Part shown: positions 28,908-36,391 of the stretch, piece after piece
Position numbering within the stretch: position 1 is the first letter of the stretch
How the letters are laid out: each line of letters begins with the position of its first letter
DNA from: Anaerolineae bacterium
GTDB taxonomy: Bacteria; Chloroflexota; Anaerolineae; Aggregatilineales; UBA3940
DNA: 64,000 nt
Assembly: GCA_016926255.1 (NCBI GenBank)
Contig: JAFGOY010000038.1
Location: 83,910-147,909, forward strand
Direction of reading: 5' to 3'
Translations under genes and position numbers: made by a program
Notes under the pieces: generated by a model
What the model was told of the DNA's origin: nothing
The model's database searches: none
What the model saw: the letters and a program-made list of their open reading frames with translations, nothing else

Positions 28908-29711
28908 ATGACCGATGGATTGACCACGCGAGAAATCCAATCCGAGTTGGAAAATGTGCTGGGTCTGGACGGCAGCACAGATATCATTGCCCATGTCAAC
29001 CTTGAGGCGCTGGGACCGATTGAGGGCGGTGCGGAAACCGTCATAGCGGCGATTCTGGCGGCCAGTGGAACGGTCGTCATGCCCGCGTTCACCTATCAGA
29101 CCCAGATCATCCCCCAGGATGGCCCACCGGATAATGCAATCGCCTATGGAACCGGCGACGAAATGAACGCCAGGGCCGAATTCTACCGACCCGACCTTCG
29201 AATCCACCCTGATTGCGGCGTTGCCGCCGAAACACTTCGCCAGGATGGTGACACCCTGCGCAGTATCCATCCGATCCTCTCGTTTATTGCACAGGGGCCA
29301 AATGCCCGCTCTGTACTTGGCTCTCAGACCCGGCAGAATCCGCTGGGGCCGATTGCCTGGTTGGAAGCACACGACGGGGGTGTCCTGCTGATGGGGGTCG
29401 ATCAGCGGCACAACTTCTCGCTGCATCTGGCCGAACAGCGCGCCGGGCGAAAATCATTCGTCCGCTGGGCATTGACGATGAACGATATCGAGGAACTGCC
29501 AAACATTCCTGGCTGCGCGGAAGGCTTCAATATGATCTGGCAGCATCTTTACCCGTTTACCAGTGTGGCCCAGATCGGGTTGGCCCGCTGTGAGTTGATC
29601 CCAATCGAGCCAATGCTGGCATTGGCGGAGCAGATGCTGCGCGAAAATCCCAACTTCATGCTGTGCAATAAACCAAGCTGTTTAAGCTGCCGGGCACGAG
29701 AAACCCATTGA
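28908..29711 (+). CDS. AAC(3)-family aminoglycoside N-acetyltransferase-like protein
   Basis: 267 residues. The family landmarks are present in order: an early IIAHVNLEALGPIEGG block, then GTVVMPAFTYQTQ, then RSIHPILSFIAQG, then LLMGVDQRHNFSLHLAEQ, matching the fold that transfers acetyl from acetyl-CoA to the 3-amino group of aminoglycosides. The last block has His-Asn where resistance enzymes usually have a Thr/Ser-rich turn. Chromosomal members often have unknown natural substrates, so drug resistance should not be assumed. Ends seven bases from the converging nuclease gene. Confidence 0.82.
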   Translation: MTDGLTTREIQSELENVLGLDGSTDIIAHVNLEALGPIEGGAETVIAAILAASGTVVMPAFTYQTQIIPQDGPPDNAIAYGTGDEMNARAEFYRPDLRIHPDCGVAAETLRQDGDTLRSIHPILSFIAQGPNARSVLGSQTRQNPLGPIAWLEAHDGGVLLMGVDQRHNFSLHLAEQRAGRKSFVRWALTMNDIEELPNIPGCAEGFNMIWQHLYPFTSVAQIGLARCELIPIEPMLALAEQMLRENPNFMLCNKPSCLSCRARETH

Positions 29712-29718
29712 CACCGGG

Positions 29719-30942
29719 TCACTCTTCGTTGGAAAAGATATTTTCCGCGTAATTTCTTAACGCATCAATACGCTCCGGCGAGGTTTCTTTCGTCTTTAGA
29801 TACCGCTCCAACAACTCGGACGGTTCCAACCGCTCCGGACTCTCGACACCCAACCTGCGACGGACGGGGTAATCGACTTCACGCTTGATCCCGGCGACGA
29901 ACGCGGCGTTTTCCAATACAGCCTGAATATCCCGATCACGGATCAGGGCTTCGTTCTCCGGCGTGGCCGTAATGATCACCCGGACAACAACCTCGTCGAC
30001 ATCATACCGTGCGATGGCTTTAACAACCGCCTGTGTGGGATCGGGTTCGTCACGGACGTCGACCCGGATCGTCAGGAACTGCCGGGCAGGGAGTTCGACG
30101 AATTCGTAGGTCGTTTCCTCACGAACAAGGTTGACCCAGCAAAATCCTTTTGGATCGCCCTCCTCGCCAAAGTCGATGCGTTCCACGCTGCCGCTGTACA
30201 CGACCGGCGGATAGTTCCCTTCGTTTAAATCCTGGTGGTAGTGAATATGCCCCAGGGCGACATAGTCCCATACCGGGTCGGCCAGCGCGCTGGCAAGCAC
30301 GGCGACATCACGGCCCAGCATCACCCCTCTCTCCGAACCCAGCTTCGAGCCATGCACGGTGAAATGGCCTGCCAGCACCGCCGGAACCGACATATCGACA
30401 TCGTCGGAAAGATTGCGGATCAGCAGATCGACCTGCTCGCGCAGCATAAAGTCGAGGTCATGCAGGCTGCGCCCACGTGTATTCACCTCACCGAGCAAAC
30501 GCTGCCGCATCGGGTAAGGCACCGTCGCCACCTGAACCGGGCCGCGCTTCGTTTCGATCCAGTGAAGGCTATCCGAATGACCTACGATGACATTTTCCAC
30601 TTCGAGCGTCTGGAAGATATCAATGGTCGATGCCTTTTGAGTCATAGCCGGTAAATCGTGATTGCCAACCAGCAGCACGACCGGGCACTGCCGGGCCAGC
30701 CGTTTGATCCGGCGGGCAAACTCGCGCTGATAAGTCGGATTGGGCTGGCGGGTCTTGAACGCATCCCCGGAAAATATTGCCAAATCCGCGTCGTTTTCCT
30801 CGGCGTAGGCCACAATATCGGAGAGACGCCGCAAAAAGTCCATCACCCTGCTGCTGATCCCGGTTGCGGGGTCGATTTTGCCGTAGTTTTCCATTCCTAT
30901 ATGAACATCCGCAAAGTGAAGCAAACGGATAGGATCGGTCAC
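29719..30942 (-). CDS. sbcD: SbcD/Mre11-type DNA exonuclease subunit
   Basis: About 407 residues from the GTG at 30942, which has AAAGG at good spacing; a GTG three codons earlier is the alternative. Calcineurin-type phosphoesterase motifs run in order: FADVHIG, SGDAF, GNHD, then GHFTVHG and GHIHYHQ, the metal ligands of Mre11-like nucleases. With an SMC-like ATPase (SbcC) it cuts hairpins and processes DNA ends. No sbcC is adjacent; downstream is a converging acetyltransferase gene. An intrinsic terminator separates it from the LURP-one-like gene upstream, so it is transcribed from its own start. Confidence 0.88.
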   Translation of the reverse strand: MTDPIRLLHFADVHIGMENYGKIDPATGISSRVMDFLRRLSDIVAYAEENDADLAIFSGDAFKTRQPNPTYQREFARRIKRLARQCPVVLLVGNHDLPAMTQKASTIDIFQTLEVENVIVGHSDSLHWIETKRGPVQVATVPYPMRQRLLGEVNTRGRSLHDLDFMLREQVDLLIRNLSDDVDMSVPAVLAGHFTVHGSKLGSERGVMLGRDVAVLASALADPVWDYVALGHIHYHQDLNEGNYPPVVYSGSVERIDFGEEGDPKGFCWVNLVREETTYEFVELPARQFLTIRVDVRDEPDPTQAVVKAIARYDVDEVVVRVIITATPENEALIRDRDIQAVLENAAFVAGIKREVDYPVRRRLGVESPERLEPSELLERYLKTKETSPERIDALRNYAENIFSNEE

Positions 30943-30958
30943 ACCAGCCACCTTTGAT

Positions 30959-30999
30959 AAAAAATGATCGGAGATGCTGTCTGTTGAGCGTCTCCGATC
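30959..30999 (-). terminator. Intrinsic terminator after the LURP-one-like gene
   Basis: Twelve-bp stem (GATCGGAGATGC at 30966-30977 with GCGTCTCCGATC at 30988-30999, one G-U pair), 10-base loop; read on the minus strand it is followed by a run of T residues (complement of 30959-30964). Confidence 0.9.
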
Positions 31000-31033
31000 A
31001 TAACGAAACTAGCAGAATTTATTCAACCAGAAC

Positions 31034-31633
31034 TTATCCGCGAGCGCGTTCCAACAGAGCGACCATCATGACGCCAAGCAGAAGACGATTCTCGGCGACC
31101 GGATCGGCGATTTCGGACAGCGACTCAATCGAGAATTTTCCTTCGAAGAAGGCTGCCTGCTTTTTAACGCGCAACACCGGCGTTTCGGAGCCAGCTTGAT
31201 AGATCGTGTAGCTTGGGTGGAACAGGAAAGCCGACGCGATTCCTACCAGCGGGATAGAACCAATTACAGAATCGAGCACCTTGATCCAGGGATTATCTTC
31301 CTTAAGATGATGGGTCATCTGCCCTGAGCCATCCATGATCATGTAGCTGGCTTTCCATACCGATTTCATTCCTTCGCGCTTGATTTTTCCAACAGGCGCC
31401 CCCCCCGTATCAGACAGGGTATATTCTGCTGAGATATCCAGAATGCGGTCAGCTTGAATACGGTAAACCTGATTGGATTTAGAAGAGTCGGAATACACGG
31501 CGACATCTTCTTTCAGCTTGAATGCTTTCTGGTGGACATAGAAGATTTCCTGCTCGCTGGCATTGCGGATAAAAACCTGCGGGCCAAAAGCCAATACTTT
31601 GAATGACATTTGAAGCGGATATTGATATTGCAT
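31034..31633 (-). CDS. LURP-one-related (tubby-like fold) protein
   Basis: 199 residues with AGGAG seven bases before the ATG. The sequence FIRNASEQEIFYVHQKAFKLKEDVAVYSD, a middle GKIKREGMKSVWKASYMI and the paired hydrophobic end (IGSIPLVGIASAFLFHPSYTIY) fit the LURP-one/DUF567 family, which shares the tubby and scramblase fold. Bacterial roles are not established; membrane-lipid interaction is often proposed. The strong terminator downstream and the divergent sigma-factor gene upstream make it a single-gene unit. Confidence 0.75.
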   Translation of the reverse strand: MQYQYPLQMSFKVLAFGPQVFIRNASEQEIFYVHQKAFKLKEDVAVYSDSSKSNQVYRIQADRILDISAEYTLSDTGGAPVGKIKREGMKSVWKASYMIMDGSGQMTHHLKEDNPWIKVLDSVIGSIPLVGIASAFLFHPSYTIYQAGSETPVLRVKKQAAFFEGKFSIESLSEIADPVAENRLLLGVMMVALLERARG

Positions 31634-31851
31634 TTCTATCTCCTACTTAAGAATAAACAATTATGCTATTCAGAATACCGAAGCAGCATTCCTGCTACCA
31701 CAGTCCGTCTGGTCTGTGCCAGCATTCTCATCCATATTTACAAATATAGCAAGTGAAAAAACCATCCATCGTACCCGATTCTGTGATAAAATGGGGAATA
31801 TTTCTGGCAAGATGATCCAATCCTCTACCAGCAACTGTCGGGAAATGTATC

Positions 31852-32658
31852 ATGATACGCGAAACAGACAAAGAACTATATGCTCAGTGCCTGCGGAGTA
31901 TCAAACAGGGCATATCTTTCAATCAATATCCCCTGCCAGAAACCCCGGTCGAAGAATTTGCAGAACGGATTGCCCGCCAGATTTCCGCGAACCGGGTTAA
32001 AGGGCGTGTACATCAAGACAAAGTTTGCGATCCTGTCACCGGCGTCCCTTCGAGCTATATCAACGTTATCATTTCCTATACACTGGAAGTTGGCCCGAAG
32101 ATCGAACTACTGAAGGCTGGCGATGTAAAAAGCTGGAATGAGATCGAGGTATTGGTCAGACGGCGGGTTAATACAAACCTTCGATGTTATGCATCACTAT
32201 ATGGACACCGCTACGAGCATCTTGCAAAAGAGCTTGTGCAGCATTGTATGGACGTTCTCTGGATCCGCCTGGATGGATACACTTACGACACAGACCTGGA
32301 GTCCTGGGTATCCCAGTTTGTGGCGCTTGAGGTTAGCACAGAACGACGTAAGTCAGATTTCAAGTGGAACAGCACTGCCCGTTCACTGGATCAGCCGATT
32401 GGGTTTGGGGAAGGGATCAGCACGCTGGGGGAACTCCTGCCGGACAGAAACGCAGTGCATCATTACGAGCAGATAGACCTCTATTTGTCGGTGCAGGCTG
32501 CCTCGAAATACCTGAGTCCTGATCAGCATGAGGTTATCTGGCGGACACTGTCGGGACAGACTTCCCAGGATATTGCCGATCACATGGGGAAAAATCGAAA
32601 CACCATTTATCAGATACGCTATAGGGCTGTAAAAACTTTACGGGAATATATTGACTGA
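31852..32658 (+). CDS. ECF-like sigma-70-family RNA polymerase sigma factor
   Basis: 268 residues, longer than most ECF sigmas because of about 85 N-terminal residues of unknown role. Region 2-like sequence spans about 95-170 (RRVNTNLRCYASLYGHRYEHLAKELVQHCMDVLW, then SWVSQFVALEVSTERRKSDF, corresponding to the helix that recognises the -10). Region 4-like sequence is at the C-terminus (LSPDQHEVIWRTLSGQTSQDIADHMGKNRNTIYQIRYRAVKTLREY), a helix-turn-helix. The next gene, a zinc-finger protein, starts 10 bases after its stop with GAGGAA across the junction, and the CHAT gene follows. Such order is usual for sigma/anti-sigma pairs. Target promoters unknown. Confidence 0.82.
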   Translation: MIRETDKELYAQCLRSIKQGISFNQYPLPETPVEEFAERIARQISANRVKGRVHQDKVCDPVTGVPSSYINVIISYTLEVGPKIELLKAGDVKSWNEIEVLVRRRVNTNLRCYASLYGHRYEHLAKELVQHCMDVLWIRLDGYTYDTDLESWVSQFVALEVSTERRKSDFKWNSTARSLDQPIGFGEGISTLGELLPDRNAVHHYEQIDLYLSVQAASKYLSPDQHEVIWRTLSGQTSQDIADHMGKNRNTIYQIRYRAVKTLREYID

Positions 32659-32668
32659 GGAAGTATTC

Positions 32669-33340
32669 ATGGGTAGTTCACCAGTTGACCACAATTTTCA
32701 GCACTGGGAAATTCGTGAATTATTGGGACGTTACGCGGAATTGATCAAGGCCGAGGAAGACACGGAATATATGTACCCGGCTATAGCAGAACACCTGTTA
32801 AAATGCGATGAATGCCGATCTATCTTAGATGATTTACTTGAACCACATTCTGATATTCCTGTTGATAGCAAAATTACGAGTGAAAACCTCGATTTTCTTC
32901 AACCCGCTCATCCCACCACAATCGTCCTGGCAAGAAAGAGCAGCACCTCAATCGCGCGGAAAATCCACATCGCATTTCCGGCGAATATGCTGCCGGGAAG
33001 CCCTTTTGCTCCTCAAGTAACAATGCGAGGATTCACCCCCATCCAACCGGGTGGGCGGCTCATTCTCTTCACCAGTATTCCTTTCGACAACCAGCAGGAA
33101 CTCACAGTTATGCTCACACTGCACGATTCCGAGGAGGCAGAAAGCTACACAGTGGTCGGCGAATTATCTGGTGAACCCCTGCCGATCATCACCGAAGCAC
33201 TATTGCATGTAGGCCAGCAGACATACTCCGCAACAATCGATCGCGGGCAGTTGCAATTTGCGAATGTCAGATACGACGACAGCGTAAGCCAGGTCAGCCT
33301 GACAATTGACACGACCCTCCCGAATCCACACCATCATTAG
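32669..33340 (+). CDS. Zinc-finger protein, candidate soluble anti-sigma factor
   Basis: 223 residues from the ATG at 32669, chosen because GAGGAAG lies 6 bases upstream; a TTG at 32651 inside the sigma gene is less likely. Near residue 45 the sequence EHLLKCDECRSILDDLL gives His-x3-Cys-x2-Cys, the ZAS zinc signature of anti-sigma factors of ECF type. The remaining 150 residues are beta-strand-rich with no membrane helix or signal peptide, so it is probably cytoplasmic, unlike the common membrane-anchored anti-sigmas. Position between sigma gene and CHAT protease gene suggests it binds the former and may be cut by the latter; this is inference. Confidence 0.7.
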   Translation: MGSSPVDHNFQHWEIRELLGRYAELIKAEEDTEYMYPAIAEHLLKCDECRSILDDLLEPHSDIPVDSKITSENLDFLQPAHPTTIVLARKSSTSIARKIHIAFPANMLPGSPFAPQVTMRGFTPIQPGGRLILFTSIPFDNQQELTVMLTLHDSEEAESYTVVGELSGEPLPIITEALLHVGQQTYSATIDRGQLQFANVRYDDSVSQVSLTIDTTLPNPHHH

Positions 33341-33343
33341 TAA

Positions 33344-36300
33344 TTGTCACTGACCACCGCAGCGATGATCAAGCCCCTCGAACGGATCAACCAGCGCCTG
33401 ACGGATATCGATCACAAGTTAATAACCGAACAACAACTTACCAATGCCTTCGGCGAGGGCTATCGACAGGTCAGGGCAGATGCCGATACCTTCATCAAAT
33501 ACAGCCACGAATTGGCCCGGCAGAACCCGGTGCTTGGTTCTCAAAGTGCCCTGGGAGCTTTTGAGTATCTATCGCAATCCGATGATATAGAGAGAATCGG
33601 GCTGGCTTCAGCTGCATTGGGCATGAGTCTGCACTGGTGGGGGCACGATTGGAAAGCACTGAATTATCTTGACGCGGCTCATTCAACACTAACCGGCACA
33701 TTCCCCAGGCTTATGGTCGAGTGGCACCAGTGTTTGTGCGAACGCCGTCTAAACGGCTTGCAGGATACCCACCTGCGGTTGAACGATATTGCCGCCCAAC
33801 TCGAATCGGGTGGATCAACTACTGCTGCCATGCGCTGTCGCCTGGATAATGCTATCGTCAACTTGCAGCAGGATGATCTAAAAAAACGACAGGCCTTTTT
33901 GAATTCAGCGAAATCGTTCTTTAAGTCACACAGCTTATGGGGCGATGCGGGAATCGCGTTGATTATCGAAGCCCGGCTGTCTTTTGACCGGGGAGCGCTC
34001 GAAGTTGGGTCCCAACAACTTGACGAAGCCGAAGACGATCTATCACGAGCAGACATGCTCGCGATGCTCGGCTTTTGCTGGATGCTCAGGGGTATCTATT
34101 TCAACCACCACAGAAAAGTCGATCAGGCTGTCGCCTGGCTGGATAAAGCCATCACGAGAGCCAGGGCACTTAGACATCAGTATTACGAAGCACTCGCCCT
34201 GATGGACCTGGCCGCGATTCAATATCATCAGGGTAAAAGTGAAGAAAGCTACCAGACCAACCAGACAATAAAAGCCATTGCCCACACGCTGAAAGTAAGA
34301 CTGCTGGAAGCCAGCGCCACGCTAACAGAGGCAAACTGGAACTTTAACAAAGGAGAATACGCCGCCGCCCAGGACGGGTATGTCCAGGCACAGGCATGCT
34401 ACGAACAGGTAGGCCACCAGCCGAGCGTCGGGATTTGCATCATGAACCAGGGCGTTGTTGCCCGCCGATTGGGGCATTTCGGGCAGTCGCTGAGACTGCT
34501 CAACCAGTCGCTCGACCTTTTCGAGGAAAACAGTCAGTACGAATTTATCGCCACAACCCACCACAACCTGGGAAAAACCTATGCCGCGTTTGGCTACATC
34601 GAACCGGCCATCAAGCATTACCAGTTAAGTATCGAAACCATTGAAGAGACAGGGGCAGCAGCACAGGGCGGAAAGACACTGGTAGAACTCGCGCTGCTCC
34701 TGGCAGAACGAGACGATATCGAACAGGCTCACGTCAAACTCGATCAGGTAGAAAGGGAGGCCATGTCAGCCGGGATGCTTTTTGACCTGGCATTATGCGA
34801 TCAGGCCAGGGGTGACATTCTGCTAAAGGAGCATAAACCGGCCCTGGCGCTGGAAGCATTCCGAAGCAGCCTGGAACAGTGCGAAACCCTTAACCTGTTA
34901 GACACTTCCAGGAATTCACGACTGGGTATGTGCGAAGCATTGATCGCTCAACGGCGGTTAGAGGAGGCCCGCGATCAGATCGATCAGATCGATCCGGGAG
35001 ATCATCCCGCGAGATTGCGCTGGCGCCTCTACCTGCTGGACGCACGCATCGATCGGGAAAAGCTCGATTTCCAGGCCGCGTTATCGGCTTATATCAGCGC
35101 GCTCGACGAAATACGCCTCGCCCGCCGCAGCCTGGATTTCGAAGAGTACATCGAGCAGTTTGTACGCGCCCTGGAACCGGTCTATTTTGAGGCGTTCGAA
35201 CAGGCCATCGAACTGGAAAACTGCCTGGAAGCACTGGTCATTGCCGAACTACATGGCAATCAGCTTCTCGGTATCCGGCTGGGTCACCGGGCAGCAGAAG
35301 AACGAGATTTACGAACCCTTCCTGAGCAGCTCACCACCGCCTTGAACGCCAAACTGGGCTATGAATGGACGATACTTCGCTATGCATGGGGCAAAGATCA
35401 TATTCGCCTGTTTGTCCTCACCCCTGGCGAGTTGACCTGGTACAAAATTCCACTGGATCGGGCTGTTCAGATGGCCCTGCGCCTCTGTTCAAGTCCGGAT
35501 ATATCGTTCCGCCAGTTTGCCTTCCTGGACGATCCACAGCTCCAACCGGGAACATCCGGGCAGGGCAAGTTGACCCGGCAGCAGTTATACAACTGCCTTT
35601 TCCCGGAAGCGGTGCGGCAGCGACTTCATCCCGATCACACGTTGATCATCGTTCCAACCCACCAGCTTCATGGACTGCCGTTTCAAGCCCTGATCGACGG
35701 TGACAGCCCCCTGATCGAAAAGACACAGGTGCTGTATACACACTCGCTGTCGACGCTGCTTGAGACGATGAAGCGATCCCCTGCCCAGCCGGGCAATGAC
35801 AGGCAGGGATTGATCCTGGCCCAATCGGAGTTCGCTGCCGAAGATTTCCCGGCGCTTCCCCATGTCGAATATGAAGTTGCCGCGATCAACCGCAAGAATC
35901 CAACGATCAGCCGCTATCCCAATGCGAAACTCTCGCGGCAGGACCTTCTCCGGGCAGGGCAAACGGGCAGCTTATCTCAGGCAAAGCTGCTGCATATTGC
36001 CACTCACGCTTATTACGACGCGGAAACCGGGGCTTACGCCGGCCTGCTGCTTAGCGAGGACGTTCTCGGCATCGAGGATATTTACAACTGGAAGCTCCAG
36101 GCGCAGCTTGTGACCCTGTCAGCCTGCCAGACGGGTATGGGGCGCTGGTATTACGGTGACGAGATCGTGGGGATTACCCAGGCTTTCCTCAGCGCCGGGG
36201 CACAATCGGTGATTGCCAGCCTGTGGCAGGTTGCCGACGAACACGCCGCCGACCTAATGGCGGAGCTTTATACCCGGCTGGAAAGTTGCGGCGAACCGGC

Positions 36301-36391
36301 AAAAGCCCTGGCCGAAGCGCAGCGTCAGGCCAGCCGATCCGGCCTTGAAACCTTCTACTGGGCACCGTTCAGCGTTTTCGGACAGCCCTGA
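33344..36391 (+). CDS. TPR-CHAT caspase-like protease
   Basis: 1015 residues from a TTG three bases after the previous stop; an in-frame ATG at 33365 is the alternative, and coupling explains the lack of a ribosome-binding site. About residues 60-620 are helical tetratricopeptide-type repeats. The C-terminal CHAT domain (about 700-1015) has the caspase-like dyad: His888 in LLHIATHAYYD and Cys928 in LSACQTGMG, followed by GAQSVIASLWQVAD. CHAT proteases are cysteine proteases; in type III-E CRISPR, TPR-CHAT cleaves Csx30, releasing a sigma factor. Here the operon holds a sigma factor and a candidate anti-sigma but no CRISPR gene. Its stop abuts the stop of the opposing NACHT gene in the palindrome TGATCA. 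Confidence 0.92.
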   Translation: MSLTTAAMIKPLERINQRLTDIDHKLITEQQLTNAFGEGYRQVRADADTFIKYSHELARQNPVLGSQSALGAFEYLSQSDDIERIGLASAALGMSLHWWGHDWKALNYLDAAHSTLTGTFPRLMVEWHQCLCERRLNGLQDTHLRLNDIAAQLESGGSTTAAMRCRLDNAIVNLQQDDLKKRQAFLNSAKSFFKSHSLWGDAGIALIIEARLSFDRGALEVGSQQLDEAEDDLSRADMLAMLGFCWMLRGIYFNHHRKVDQAVAWLDKAITRARALRHQYYEALALMDLAAIQYHQGKSEESYQTNQTIKAIAHTLKVRLLEASATLTEANWNFNKGEYAAAQDGYVQAQACYEQVGHQPSVGICIMNQGVVARRLGHFGQSLRLLNQSLDLFEENSQYEFIATTHHNLGKTYAAFGYIEPAIKHYQLSIETIEETGAAAQGGKTLVELALLLAERDDIEQAHVKLDQVEREAMSAGMLFDLALCDQARGDILLKEHKPALALEAFRSSLEQCETLNLLDTSRNSRLGMCEALIAQRRLEEARDQIDQIDPGDHPARLRWRLYLLDARIDREKLDFQAALSAYISALDEIRLARRSLDFEEYIEQFVRALEPVYFEAFEQAIELENCLEALVIAELHGNQLLGIRLGHRAAEERDLRTLPEQLTTALNAKLGYEWTILRYAWGKDHIRLFVLTPGELTWYKIPLDRAVQMALRLCSSPDISFRQFAFLDDPQLQPGTSGQGKLTRQQLYNCLFPEAVRQRLHPDHTLIIVPTHQLHGLPFQALIDGDSPLIEKTQVLYTHSLSTLLETMKRSPAQPGNDRQGLILAQSEFAAEDFPALPHVEYEVAAINRKNPTISRYPNAKLSRQDLLRAGQTGSLSQAKLLHIATHAYYDAETGAYAGLLLSEDVLGIEDIYNWKLQAQLVTLSACQTGMGRWYYGDEIVGITQAFLSAGAQSVIASLWQVADEHAADLMAELYTRLESCGEPAKALAEAQRQASRSGLETFYWAPFSVFGQP

